A DNA stretch of 46,686 bases from JAJTYI01 sp964420145 (GCA_964420145.1 CAYQRB010000004.1:1-46686), one strand, 5' to 3'; counted from the stretch's first letter, positions 32,830 through 41,936 are shown. The notes: a model not told the origin generated them from the sequence alone. A program made the numbers and translations.

Positions 32830-33669
32830 TTAAAAAGTTAATCTAGAATTTACAAATTTAATTAGAATATCAAAGCTATCTTCCTCTATGTCTGTATAGT
32901 CTTGATAGAGTAGCTCAAACTCTCCAAAAGTTTTTCTAATTAAATCCAACATTTGAGAGTAAATATATGGTTTCTCTCTGTTGGTAGATATTTCAATAAA
33001 CATATATTTTGTTTTTATTCCTTTTAGATTTTTAATTACATCATATTCATACCCCTCTACATCAATTTTTACTAAATCATATTTTGAAGTACCTGTAGTA
33101 TTGGCTATATCATCGGTAAACTTTACTTCGACTTTCTGAAGTGATTTAATATCTTGGTATGCATTTTTCTTAATCACAGAACCTATTGCCGACTTCCCTG
33201 TTTGATAATAAAACTCCTGCTTTCCTCGTTTTCCTATACCCAAGTTAAAAACCCTGATATTATCGTAGTTAGAGGTATTTGCTTTCAAAGTATCTATTAT
33301 ATTTCCATTTGGCTCGAGAACATCGATTCCTTGCGGATTGACCATGTTTGTAAATGTAATTGCAAACTGACCGATATTTCCTCCAATATCTAAAACTTGT
33401 TGTATTTCTTTTGTTTTAACTTGTTTCAAAACTGCAGTAGCAATCTCGTGAGGATATGCCAAGAATGTTAGTGGGTCAGACCAGTATTCATAAATTAAAG
33501 ATTTTCCAAAGTATCGAATAGATTTCTTTTTTAGAACTGCGTCCTTTAGTAAGGAAACAAATACATTGATAACGAAAATAACTCTACTCCCAAGTGATAA
33601 GTTTTTTAAAAACAATATCCGCCAAATACGGACACAAATTATTGGTATGTATTTCTTTAGTTTATTCAT
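32830..33669 (-). CDS. FkbM family methyltransferase
   Basis: A 279-residue protein with a hydrophobic N-terminus (about 8-20) and the FkbM core: VLDIGGNIGQF (D94 onward, SAM binding), VLEPNGN, NLGIGKRGKQEF and KIDVEGYEYDVIKNL. FkbM enzymes O-methylate sugars and polyketides; in glycan loci they usually make methylated sugar caps or branches. It sits 6 nt after the stop of the UDP-HexNAc dehydrogenase and is followed by a second methyltransferase. Confidence 0.88.
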   Translation of the reverse strand: MNKLKKYIPIICVRIWRILFLKNLSLGSRVIFVINVFVSLLKDAVLKKKSIRYFGKSLIYEYWSDPLTFLAYPHEIATAVLKQVKTKEIQQVLDIGGNIGQFAITFTNMVNPQGIDVLEPNGNIIDTLKANTSNYDNIRVFNLGIGKRGKQEFYYQTGKSAIGSVIKKNAYQDIKSLQKVEVKFTDDIANTTGTSKYDLVKIDVEGYEYDVIKNLKGIKTKYMFIEISTNREKPYIYSQMLDLIRKTFGEFELLYQDYTDIEEDSFDILIKFVNSRLTF

Positions 33670-33675
33670 AGAGAA

Positions 33676-34944
33676 TCATCTCCCAATCCCCTTATAATAA
33701 ATACCTACTTTTTCAACTTTCTCTTTATCGAGACAGTTACGACCGTCAATTATTACTTTTAAATTTTGAAACTTAGAAAGATCAATACTTTTTATCTCAT
33801 TATGATTAGTAACCACAACTAGTGCATCTACTGACTTGAGAGCCTGCCCAAGATCTGTAGTATTTGATTTCTCAAGGATATATGGATCATATTTCAAAAC
33901 ATCTGCTTCTAGTTGTTTTAACAGCTTTATTATCTTCAACGAAGGACTTTCTCTCAAATCCCCAACATTGGCTTTGTATGATAATCCATATACTAATATT
34001 TTAGTACCTTTAACAGGCATAGATACTTTATTTAATCCGTTTTGAAGCAGATCTACTGTGTACTCAGGCATACTGTTGTTTACCTCACGGGCGTATTTTA
34101 GAAACTGATGGTCAAAACCACTTTGTTTGGCCCTTTTGATAAGGTAGTATGGATCCACAGGAATACAGTGTCCACCTACTCCACAGCCAGGATAGTGTGC
34201 CATAAAAGCAAACGGTTTGTTAGCAGATGCATTGATGGTTTCTACTAAATCAATCCCCATCCGATCAAACGACTTGGCAAGCTCGTTAACATAAGCAATA
34301 TTGATATCTCTAAAAGTATTTTCAATAATTTTAGTGGATTCTGCTACTTTCAAAGAAGAAACAACATTGATGGTCGCTTTGATAAAAGTCCTATAAAACC
34401 CCGCTATTTCCTCTGCCCCTTTTCGTGTAGTCGCCCCTATATTTCTAGGTATGTTATAAACACTCCATCTAGGATCTCCCGGATTAATACGCTCGGGACA
34501 ATGTGCTAGTTCAAAATCCCTACCCGCCTTTAGTTTTGAAACTTCCTCCATAACAGGAATTACCTCCTCCTCGCAAACACCAGGGTTGATTGTGGACTCT
34601 ACCACAACCTTAGCTCCGGGTTTCATAGATTTTGCTACTACAGTAACTGCTGACTTTACAGGACCCAAATCCGGCTCGTAGAGGTCTGTTACTGGAGTTG
34701 GTACGCAAACCAAATAATAATCTGCGTTTTTTATTTTGGTACTATCAGTAGTAGCATTGACACTTACAGACTTGAGCCTTTCTTCTAGCTCACTATCAGT
34801 GAAAGGTGATTTACCTTTATTGATTTTTTTGACTGCATTTTCTGAAATATCGTACCCAATCACACTATACAAACCTGTTTCTGCAATAGCTACAGCGAGA
34901 GGTAGTCCTACATAGCCTAATCCTACCACAACTACTTTTTTCAT
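33676..34944 (-). CDS. UDP-N-acetylhexosamine 6-dehydrogenase (WecC/WbpA-like)
   Basis: A 422-residue UDP-glucose/GDP-mannose dehydrogenase family protein. I choose the ATG at 34944 (MKKVVVVGLGYVGLPLA); the frame opens 67 codons further upstream but that part (Cys- and Tyr-rich) is not family sequence and runs through the divergent promoter region. NAD binding is GLGYVGLP, the catalytic cysteine is in GVGGHCIPVDPYYL, and YGLSYKANVGDLRESPSLK marks the C-terminal UDP-binding domain. The GGHCIPVDP form is typical of UDP-ManNAc or UDP-GlcNAc dehydrogenases rather than UDP-Glc dehydrogenase. With the UDP-GlcNAc 2-epimerase at 36644 it could make UDP-ManNAcA. Confidence 0.9.
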   Translation of the reverse strand: MKKVVVVGLGYVGLPLAVAIAETGLYSVIGYDISENAVKKINKGKSPFTDSELEERLKSVSVNATTDSTKIKNADYYLVCVPTPVTDLYEPDLGPVKSAVTVVAKSMKPGAKVVVESTINPGVCEEEVIPVMEEVSKLKAGRDFELAHCPERINPGDPRWSVYNIPRNIGATTRKGAEEIAGFYRTFIKATINVVSSLKVAESTKIIENTFRDINIAYVNELAKSFDRMGIDLVETINASANKPFAFMAHYPGCGVGGHCIPVDPYYLIKRAKQSGFDHQFLKYAREVNNSMPEYTVDLLQNGLNKVSMPVKGTKILVYGLSYKANVGDLRESPSLKIIKLLKQLEADVLKYDPYILEKSNTTDLGQALKSVDALVVVTNHNEIKSIDLSKFQNLKVIIDGRNCLDKEKVEKVGIYYKGIGR

Positions 34945-34975
34945 AAACCAATAATAATAATTAGGGTGACAAAGG

Positions 34976-34984
34976 ATTGTAACA
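34976..34984 (-). promoter_or_regulatory. Extended -10 promoter for the dehydrogenase-methyltransferase group
   Basis: On the minus strand TGTTACAAT (34984 to 34976) matches the extended -10 form with one change and ends 31 nt before the dehydrogenase ATG. Confidence 0.45.
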
Positions 34985-35035
34985 GAAAATAGACTAAAGT
35001 TTCGACTGATAAATTCGGAAACATAGACGATTATG

Positions 35036-35070
35036 TTGACAAAAGTAGATACATTATATAATATGTTATA
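35036..35070 (+). promoter_or_regulatory. Toxin-antitoxin promoter with overlapping imperfect palindrome
   Basis: A perfect -35 TTGACA (35036-35041) and a perfect -10 TATAAT (35057-35062) are separated by 15 bp, slightly short. The -10 is part of an imperfect 14-bp palindrome (35057-35070), a plausible operator for autoregulation by the antitoxin. The antitoxin ATG is at 35098. Confidence 0.6.
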
Positions 35071-35097
35071 TAGAATCTTTATTAAAGTTATACAACA

Positions 35098-35388
35098 ATG
35101 CAACTCAGAAAAACAGTAACAAACATAAACACATTGCAAAGACAATTATCACAGGCTTCTGCTTCTGTTCAAGATGACCCATCCAGATTATATGAAGTTA
35201 AAAAATATAATGATACGATTGGTTATTTTGTCTCTCCCCAACTAGCACAAAAACTTTTTGATTACCTAGAAGAACTGGATATGATCAATGATACGAAATT
35301 GATTGAGTCTATAAACACCTCAAAACGAGAAATTAAAGAAGGAAAGGGTAGAAAATTAGAAGATATCCTAAAAGAATTGGATAACTGA
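35098..35388 (+). CDS. Phd/YefM-type antitoxin
   Basis: A 96-residue antitoxin-like protein. The N-terminus is short and charged. The segment YNDTIGYFVSPQLAQKLFDYLEELDMINDTKLIESI follows the Phd/YefM pattern of a small beta strand, a helix and a terminal acidic tail (EGKGRKLEDILKELDN) that would bind the toxin. Its stop overlaps the toxin start by one base (TGATG), the usual layout for translational coupling. It is divergent from the UDP-HexNAc dehydrogenase. Confidence 0.82.
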   Translation: MQLRKTVTNINTLQRQLSQASASVQDDPSRLYEVKKYNDTIGYFVSPQLAQKLFDYLEELDMINDTKLIESINTSKREIKEGKGRKLEDILKELDN

Positions 35389-35648
35389 TGTATCAAGTAA
35401 AATTATCCCCTAAAGCAGAAAAGGATCTAAGGAAGATACATACTACATCTTATTACTTGAAGATTAAGAATGCTCTTATAGAACTTGGGAACAACCCAGT
35501 CTCCGGAGATGTTAAACCACTAAAATCTTTTAAATACGCTCAATTTCGTAAACGGCAGGGAAGTTATCGCATTCTGTTTGATATTAACTATGATGAAAAA
35601 TTGATCATTGTATATAGAATTCTCCATAGGAAAGATGCGTATAGATAA
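35388..35648 (+). CDS. RelE/ParE family toxin
   Basis: An 86-residue toxin of the RelE superfamily. It starts with MYQVKLSPKAEKDLRKI, has the loop KPLKSFKYAQFRKRQGSYRILFDI with the basic residues of the fold, and ends with VYRILHRKDAYR, the typical C-terminal strand. Most RelE homologues cut mRNA at the ribosome; others (ParE) poison gyrase, and sequence alone does not decide. The pair may stabilise this glycan region or act in stress. It is a self-contained module between two glycan transcription units. Confidence 0.88.
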   Translation: MYQVKLSPKAEKDLRKIHTTSYYLKIKNALIELGNNPVSGDVKPLKSFKYAQFRKRQGSYRILFDINYDEKLIIVYRILHRKDAYR

Positions 35649-35675
35649 TTCAGCATAGAAAAAAACTCTCTACAA

Positions 35676-35684
35676 TGTTATTAT
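35676..35684 (+). promoter_or_regulatory. Extended -10 promoter (TGTTATTAT) for the GT2-epimerase unit
   Basis: Matches TGnTATAAT with one change and ends 22 nt before the ATG at 35707, again giving a short leader without a Shine-Dalgarno site. Confidence 0.5.
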
Positions 35685-35706
35685 TACCTCATATTTCCTT
35701 AATATT

Positions 35707-36657
35707 ATGAATCTTGGCATTATTATACCTGCTCTTAACGAAGAAAAAAAAATAGCAAAAACTGTTCAGAATATCCCTAAAAAAATAAAAGGTGTTGAAA
35801 ATATCGAAGTACTGGTTGTAGATGATGGTTCCAAAGACAAGACACGATCAGAGGCTATCAAGTCAGGTGCAAAAGTTATAAGCCACGATACAAACAAAGG
35901 AGTTGGCGAGGCTTTCCAAACTGGCTTAAAATGGGCACTTTCTTCCAAAAAGGATATATTGGTCAATATAGACGCAGATGGTCAGTTTAACCCCGATGAT
36001 ATACCCGGTCTAATAGAGCCTATCCTTCAAAACAATGCTGATGTAGTCGTAGCCAACCGCTTTCAAAAAGGTCGTCCTGAAAATATGTCTGCTACCAAAT
36101 ATCACGGCAATAAGATGATGACATTTTTAATCAATAAACTATCAGGACTAAATCTCACCGATGTTTCTTCCGGGTTTCGAGCATATAATCGTGAAGCAAT
36201 GCTTAGGCTCAACCTACTTGGAGGATTTACCTATACTCAGGAGTCGATCCTAGACCTTTCTACCAAAGGACTACGAGTTCGTAACCACGATGTAAAAGTA
36301 ATATACTTTAAGTCCAGAAAATCTCGAGTTGCTTCTAGTATCCCTAGCTATGCACTTAAAACCTCTGCTATCATCTTCAAAAGTTTTAGAGACTATAGCC
36401 CGCTAAAGTTTTTTGGATTTACCGGGTTATTTCTACTTACAATAGGCTTTCTTTTGGATCTATTTGTCCTCTGGCATTATTTAAACAATGGCTCTTTCAC
36501 TCCTTATGTCTCAGTCATACTTATTGGAATTTATCTAAATACCCTAGGCTTAGGGATAATCATCCTTGGAGTAATAGCAGATATGTTTGATCGTGTAAGA
36601 AAAAACCAGGAGAACATTTTGTATTTACTGAAAAGACAGCAATATGAAAGAGAGTAG
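35707..36657 (+). CDS. DPM1/GtrB-like GT2 glycosyltransferase
   Basis: A 316-residue GT2 with GIIIPALNEEKKIAK, VVDDGSKDKT, DTNKGVGEAFQTGLKWA, NIDADGQFNPDDIP (metal site), and SSGFRAYNREAM. The C-terminal third has two membrane helices. This is the dolichyl-phosphate-mannose-synthase-like type that charges a polyprenyl phosphate with a sugar. It overlaps the UDP-GlcNAc 2-epimerase start by 14 nt. It may provide the donor for one of the GT-C enzymes in the window. Confidence 0.88.
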   Translation: MNLGIIIPALNEEKKIAKTVQNIPKKIKGVENIEVLVVDDGSKDKTRSEAIKSGAKVISHDTNKGVGEAFQTGLKWALSSKKDILVNIDADGQFNPDDIPGLIEPILQNNADVVVANRFQKGRPENMSATKYHGNKMMTFLINKLSGLNLTDVSSGFRAYNREAMLRLNLLGGFTYTQESILDLSTKGLRVRNHDVKVIYFKSRKSRVASSIPSYALKTSAIIFKSFRDYSPLKFFGFTGLFLLTIGFLLDLFVLWHYLNNGSFTPYVSVILIGIYLNTLGLGIIILGVIADMFDRVRKNQENILYLLKRQQYERE

Positions 36658-37759
36658 ACCCATATATGTCGTACTAGGAACTCGTGCACAAACTATCAAA
36701 ATGGCTCCTGTTATGATGGAGATGGAAAGACGAAATACACCATATACTTTACTCTATACACAACAACACAAAGTAACGATTAGCGACCTCTTAGATAATT
36801 TCAAAATCAAAACCAAACCAATAAGTATTATAAATCGGCAGGAAGAAGCTCGATCTATTAAGCTTTTTGCCGGGTGGTTAATACAAATCATACTACTAAC
36901 CCTAAATCCATTTAGTGCTAGAAAAGTTTTTTCTAGTGGGCAAGGGATCGTATTAACACACGGAGATACTGCGACAACTTCGTGGTCAGCAATCTATGGA
37001 AGACTGCATAGGCAAAAGGTTATGCATATTGAGTCGGGACTACGATCCTTTAATCTACTCAACCCTTTTCCAGAAGAAATCCAAAGACTTATTACTTTTC
37101 GCTTTAGTAACTACTATGTCTGTCCAAACAAGTGGGCACTTGATAATCTTAAAAAATATAAAGGTAAAAAAATTAATACTAAGGCTAATACTATGTATGA
37201 AGCGTTAACTTATACCCTAGAAAACAAATCCGACAAAAACCTAAAGGCAATCCAAGCCAAGTTCAAACTACCTAAGAGTTTTGCCCTAGTGTCTATACAT
37301 AGATATGAAAATATTTTCAAAAATAAACGCTTTGATGAAATATTAGATCTATTAAACGACATATCCAAGTCTATTCATCTGGTTTTCGTACTACATCCAC
37401 CTACCGAAAAACAGCTTAAAGCTAGAGGTTTAGAGGACAAGCTCAACGCTAATAAACAAATACTACTTATCCCCAGGCAAGATTTCAAGAACTTTACCCT
37501 TATTACCGACTTGGCAGAGTTTGTGATTACCGATGGTGGTAGCAACCAAGAGGAGTTAAGTTACATTGGGAAACCTACCGTTCTTTTTAGAGAGTATACT
37601 GAGCGCACAGAGGGACTAGGGGAAAATATTGTTTTGTCAAAATTTGACCATAAGGTGATTTTTGATTTTGTAAAAAATTATAAGAAATACTGCAGAAAAC
37701 CCTTGAAATTACAAGAAGCTCCCTCCAAAATTATAATGGATTTTGTTGAGAAGTTTTAA
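36644..37759 (+). CDS. UDP-GlcNAc 2-epimerase-like protein
   Basis: A 371-residue GT-B-fold epimerase of the WecB group. GTRAQTIKMAPVMMEM starts the N-terminal domain, where classical WecB has GTRPExIKxAP, so a conserved Pro-Glu pair is changed to Ala-Gln. THGDTATT, ESGLRSFNLLNPFPEEIQR, SIHRYEN and TDGGSNQEELSYIGKPTVLFRE are present, including the catalytic acids and the UDP-binding histidine region. It probably converts UDP-GlcNAc to UDP-ManNAc, to be oxidised by the dehydrogenase at 33676. The altered first motif leaves room for a related hydrolysing or other-substrate epimerase. Confidence 0.82.
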   Translation: MKESRPIYVVLGTRAQTIKMAPVMMEMERRNTPYTLLYTQQHKVTISDLLDNFKIKTKPISIINRQEEARSIKLFAGWLIQIILLTLNPFSARKVFSSGQGIVLTHGDTATTSWSAIYGRLHRQKVMHIESGLRSFNLLNPFPEEIQRLITFRFSNYYVCPNKWALDNLKKYKGKKINTKANTMYEALTYTLENKSDKNLKAIQAKFKLPKSFALVSIHRYENIFKNKRFDEILDLLNDISKSIHLVFVLHPPTEKQLKARGLEDKLNANKQILLIPRQDFKNFTLITDLAEFVITDGGSNQEELSYIGKPTVLFREYTERTEGLGENIVLSKFDHKVIFDFVKNYKKYCRKPLKLQEAPSKIIMDFVEKF

Positions 37760-37805
37760 GCTGGATTACTTCAGATCAATTTATATCTAGTACCAAATAG
37801 ATAGA

Positions 37806-38963
37806 ATGCCTAAAAACCCAATAAAAGTAAAATTTGTTTATAGGAATTATATTCCCCTAAACTCTCCCTATTTCTCATTACTCACCGACCCACCAAAGGG
37901 GATAAAGTTTTTTATACCCAAAACATACACATGGCTTGCAAAATTTTTTGTTATATACAAACGGTTTAAGTCCTTAAAACCTGTTATGGTGATATCTTCT
38001 TGGGTTGAGCATATTTTCTTTAGAAACACTCCGTCCACAGATTTTGATTACTACTACTATATAGGTATGTTACCCGATAACCCCGATAACCATAAATATG
38101 TTATCGACCTGGAGCATATTTATTTTCTAAGCAAAAATGCCAATGATAGTAATACAAAAGCAAAAATATTAAATATACTTCAACATAAAAACTGTATAGC
38201 TATAATACCCCTATCTATAGCATCCCAAAATACCCTCAAAAAATACTTGGGAAAAAGTTTTTCATCCATAGAGAAAAAGGTAAGAGTCTTGTATCCTGCT
38301 ATCTCCCCATATGATCAAAATCTAGCAGACTATACAATAATACCCAACGACAAAGTTGTTAAACTACTTTTTGTAGGTAAAGACGGGTACAGGAAAGGGC
38401 TCTATGAAGTAGTAGAAGCATTTAAACAACTTGCTCCCAAATACCCGAACTTATCACTATACATAGTTTCTGATACACCAAAAGAAATACTCGATAGTAG
38501 TAAAAATATCCCCAATCTCTATTTTTTTGACCCCAAGTTTAGTTCTCAGGAAATCATAGAAAAGTTCTTCCTACCTAGTGATATATTTGTAATGCCTACT
38601 CACGAAGATACTTTCGGGATGGTATTCCTAGAGGCACTAGCAAGTGGGAAGCCTATCATAACCACCCGTCAATTTGCCACGACTGAGATTGGAGAAGATC
38701 ATATAAATGCGTTATTTCTAAACAATCCGCCACTATCTCTTGATCAGGAAATATATGTTCACCCCCGATTTAACAAAGATTACCTACTCGATCCTAAGAC
38801 AGAAAAAATCATAACAAATGAATTGGTAGAGAAGATATCTTTATTACTCGATACTCCCAAATTACTCGCAAACTTAAAATTAAATTCACAAAAAGAATTC
38901 AAAGGAACAGGAAAGTTCTCAATAAAACAGAGAAATCTGCTTTGTAAAGAAATCTTCAAATAA
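37806..38963 (+). CDS. GT4 family glycosyltransferase
   Basis: A 385-residue GT-B enzyme. The N-terminal domain is divergent. The donor domain is clear: KLLFVGKDGYRKGLYEVVEAF, then PTHEDTFGMVFLEALASGKPIITT, in which EDTFGMVFLE is close to the E-x7-E motif. No membrane segment is evident. It starts 46 nt after the epimerase and ends 11 nt before the flippase-like gene, so it belongs to the same transcription unit. The donor sugar is not predictable. Confidence 0.8.
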   Translation: MPKNPIKVKFVYRNYIPLNSPYFSLLTDPPKGIKFFIPKTYTWLAKFFVIYKRFKSLKPVMVISSWVEHIFFRNTPSTDFDYYYYIGMLPDNPDNHKYVIDLEHIYFLSKNANDSNTKAKILNILQHKNCIAIIPLSIASQNTLKKYLGKSFSSIEKKVRVLYPAISPYDQNLADYTIIPNDKVVKLLFVGKDGYRKGLYEVVEAFKQLAPKYPNLSLYIVSDTPKEILDSSKNIPNLYFFDPKFSSQEIIEKFFLPSDIFVMPTHEDTFGMVFLEALASGKPIITTRQFATTEIGEDHINALFLNNPPLSLDQEIYVHPRFNKDYLLDPKTEKIITNELVEKISLLLDTPKLLANLKLNSQKEFKGTGKFSIKQRNLLCKEIFK

Positions 38964-38974
38964 AACATAACTTT

Positions 38975-39910
38975 ATGAAAAACTTAAGTAAAAAAAACAT
39001 TGCCCTATATACAGTTGCACTATTTTTCTTAGGGGTATTTATCACAAGGTATTGGGAAGATTTTCAAAACATCAAGATAGTAAATCCACTAGCAATACTA
39101 CCTGTCACCCTGTTTATGTTTTTATTTCTAATAGTAAATGGATTAGTGAACTATATCATCTTGCGTGGGTATAGTGTCCCTGTCTCGCTAGGAGTATCTG
39201 TAGGACTTACTTCTGCAAATGCCGTTGGGAACCTAATCCTTCCTATGCGTGGAGGCACGGTATCTAATGCAGTATTTCTTAGGAAAAAATATAACTTCTC
39301 TTATTCTCTTTTTCTAGCATTACTCTCTGCAATCTATATAATAATTTTCTGGACAAGTTCTCTTTTTGGAATCATAGTTATGGTTTTACAAAAACATATG
39401 CGTGGACAAGACATACCCATAAATCTATTTATATTTTTTGTTTTGGTATTTATATTTTTCTCTGTGATTATTTTATTTTCTCCCGAAATACCTCTCACAA
39501 AATATAATTTTATAAATAAATTTATCCAGATACTTAACAACTGGCAACTCATAAATAAAAACCGGGAAATAATAGCTTCGCTAATTTTTTTAACAATACT
39601 CAATATCCTTATCACCGCTCTTTTTACTTATTTTGAATTCATCTTAATTGGAGAGGAAATTGCTTTTGATAAATTGATCATCTATGCTATATTTTCAGGA
39701 TTTTCTCTACTGGTAAGCATAACTCCAGGAAATATCGGGATAAGAGAGTCTTTTTCTATGTACTCGGCATTAGTTTTGGGAATAACACTTCCTGTAGTAC
39801 TGGTTGTAAGTGTAGTAGATCGCTTTTTTAGTTTTATTATTTCTATTTTAGCACTTGCTATAACTGCTAGGTTTATCCGTATAAAAAAATCTTCGAACCA
39901 ATCTTTCTAG
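38975..39910 (+). CDS. UPF0104/AglD-type flippase-like membrane protein
   Basis: A 311-residue protein with about eight membrane helices of the lysylphosphatidylglycerol-synthase transmembrane family. The signatures are ILPMRGGTVSNAVFLRKKYNFSYS in the middle and SITPGNIGIRESF near the C-terminus, matching the GG...R and PGGLGxxE patterns of the family. Homologues in glycan loci are associated with lipid-linked sugar transport or synthesis. It converges with the minus-strand amidotransferase, the stops overlapping by 4 nt. Confidence 0.85.
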   Translation: MKNLSKKNIALYTVALFFLGVFITRYWEDFQNIKIVNPLAILPVTLFMFLFLIVNGLVNYIILRGYSVPVSLGVSVGLTSANAVGNLILPMRGGTVSNAVFLRKKYNFSYSLFLALLSAIYIIIFWTSSLFGIIVMVLQKHMRGQDIPINLFIFFVLVFIFFSVIILFSPEIPLTKYNFINKFIQILNNWQLINKNREIIASLIFLTILNILITALFTYFEFILIGEEIAFDKLIIYAIFSGFSLLVSITPGNIGIRESFSMYSALVLGITLPVVLVVSVVDRFFSFIISILALAITARFIRIKKSSNQSF

Positions 39911-41913
39911 TCTTGCTCATACCTCTTTTCTGCAGTATTTATTATCTCCACAGCCTTGACTGCGTCAATACCGATAGTATCGCAATACCAGACCATAGAC
40001 TCAACACGAGGTTTGTTTTCTTCGAGTGCGAGTTTATAGGCTTTTTCTCTTGTGATTAATCCTTCTCTGATCTGATTGGAACGGAAGGTATCGTTCTCGG
40101 TGAAACCTGTCATCACGAAATATATATAGTTATAAAAAGAAGCAGTTCCGTCTCCGATTCTCCAGGAAGATTTGGTGTCGGTTGCCAACTCCCAGTCATA
40201 TTTTTCAAATAGAGTTTTCTCCACCACCTCCTCACTCCACGGAACATACTTATATAAATACAGATAGTCTTTGGGTATCCCGTAAGAAGAAACAAATGCA
40301 GACGCAGTATCTAGTAGTGAGCTGTTTAGATAGCCTGGGTTTGTCAGATAGTTTTTGGCATAGTACCAGAGAAGTTTTAAGCTACTCATCATCCCGATTT
40401 CATAAGCCTTTTTATCCTCAATTTTTAATTTTACATTAGCAAAGCCGTGCTTAAAATAAGTGTTTTCCAGAGAATTCCCCGCATAGAGAACCAGATCTAC
40501 TTTGGTTTCTTGACGAAGTTTATTTAGATACGCAAAATATTGCTTATCTCCAGCCATAAATAGAGGAATCATACCTAACTCGGGTTTTTTTAACCAAGCT
40601 ATTACATTTTTCCTGATATAGTCTCTTTTTTGCCCGATATCTGCAGATATTAAGATATGCTCTACTCCTAGAGAACCTACCATTCTAGCTTGGTTTCTCC
40701 GTCCCAAATCGGTAATCATCCCCCAATCATACGAATACGCCAACGGCTTCAAACCCAACTCTCTAACAGCGTAATGTAGAGCATAACAACTATCTCTACC
40801 ACCACTAAAGGGCACAATACAGTCCACCTCCCCGTTTCCTTTGCGATACTTTGCAATTTCTTTTTCTAAATCCTTTTCTCCTTTAACCTCTCTTTTCTGA
40901 TAACCACGGCAGTAGTTACAAACTCCTTTATCATCAAACTCTATAAACGGCATAGTTTCAGGGAGAATACATTTTGTACACCTCTGTAAACGAGAGATCA
41001 CCTCTTTGTCTTTTTTATACTCATCGTTTATCAGTTTTTCCAACCTTTCATAGTTTTGTTTGTTAGACCGTACTATGGGAGAAGTATCAACTTTCGTAGT
41101 TATCTGTCCGATCTCTACTATATCTCTAGGAGTTTTAAGCTTTTCTATCTTTATGGACTTCTTCTCGATATCTAGTCTGAGTCTTTCTTGAGATAGATTG
41201 TCAAGGTTTATAAATACAATGTTGTTTGGCTGTACTTGCTTTAGTACCAACTCTTTTTTATCTACTATAAAATGCTTGTTTACGACTTCTTCTAAAAATC
41301 TCTTCTCTGAAGCAAAAATCAAAAACTCCTTAGTCTTGTCTTGAAGAGTAAAAAGCGACCCTGTGTTTGTCGCAAGAAGTAGGGAATTATAATCTTCAAA
41401 GAAACTTCCAAATGTCCAAGCACCCTCAAGCTCTTTTAATGTAACTCTCACACTATCAAACAAAGACCTGTCTTTTTTGAGTTCACTACGAAGGATAGAG
41501 TTAAAAACTTCTGTATCTACTTGGTAGCGCCTTTCAAGGTTTTTGTGTTTTTCCCACAAAGTAGCATCATTTACTATGATTCCATTATGAATTGTAACAA
41601 CTCCATCTTTTATAACTGGCTGGTTATTATGACTAAGGGAAAAAGAACCGTTTGTCTCCATCCTTGCGTGACCTATCAAGGCATACTGACTGACCTCACT
41701 AGATAACAGTTTTATATATTCCGAAGTTTTGATGAATTTATGTGCAGGTAGGGATTCTTTATAAACTACAATTTCTCTGTTTTTTACAAAAGCTATCCCT
41801 GAAGAGTCTTTGCCTCGAGATTCTGAAAGACGAAGCAAGTCATCAACCAAGCCTTTCACCTTATCTCTTTTAATACTCTCTTTTGTTGTGACTAAACCAA
41901 AGATACCGCACAT
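39907..41913 (-). CDS. Class-II glutaminase fused to N-acetyl-sugar amidotransferase
   Basis: A 668-residue two-enzyme protein. Residues 1-260 form an Ntn-type glutamine amidotransferase: Cys2 (MCGIFGL) is the nucleophile and must be exposed by removal of Met1; GHARMETNG (81-89), HNGIIVND (109-116) and VDTEVF are GATase-II motifs. Residues 300-668 are an N-acetyl sugar amidotransferase of the WbpG/LegA group, with a zinc ribbon C312xxC315...C332xxC335 and the PP-loop SGGRDS (370-375). It likely makes ammonia from glutamine and passes it to an adenylated acetamido sugar to form an acetamidino group. In better-known systems the ammonia comes from separate HisH/HisF-type proteins. The minus-strand TATAAT at 41942-41937 lies 23 nt before the ATG. 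Confidence 0.88.
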   Translation of the reverse strand: MCGIFGLVTTKESIKRDKVKGLVDDLLRLSESRGKDSSGIAFVKNREIVVYKESLPAHKFIKTSEYIKLLSSEVSQYALIGHARMETNGSFSLSHNNQPVIKDGVVTIHNGIIVNDATLWEKHKNLERRYQVDTEVFNSILRSELKKDRSLFDSVRVTLKELEGAWTFGSFFEDYNSLLLATNTGSLFTLQDKTKEFLIFASEKRFLEEVVNKHFIVDKKELVLKQVQPNNIVFINLDNLSQERLRLDIEKKSIKIEKLKTPRDIVEIGQITTKVDTSPIVRSNKQNYERLEKLINDEYKKDKEVISRLQRCTKCILPETMPFIEFDDKGVCNYCRGYQKREVKGEKDLEKEIAKYRKGNGEVDCIVPFSGGRDSCYALHYAVRELGLKPLAYSYDWGMITDLGRRNQARMVGSLGVEHILISADIGQKRDYIRKNVIAWLKKPELGMIPLFMAGDKQYFAYLNKLRQETKVDLVLYAGNSLENTYFKHGFANVKLKIEDKKAYEIGMMSSLKLLWYYAKNYLTNPGYLNSSLLDTASAFVSSYGIPKDYLYLYKYVPWSEEVVEKTLFEKYDWELATDTKSSWRIGDGTASFYNYIYFVMTGFTENDTFRSNQIREGLITREKAYKLALEENKPRVESMVWYCDTIGIDAVKAVEIINTAEKRYEQD

Positions 41914-41936
41914 AATAAATGATTAAATATGAGACA

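Noticed and set aside
34945..35145. 67-codon N-terminal extension of the UDP-HexNAc dehydrogenase
   Set aside because: The extension is Cys/Tyr-rich, unlike the family, and crosses the extended -10 and the divergent toxin-antitoxin promoter; the family start MKKVVVVGLGYVGLP is at 34944.
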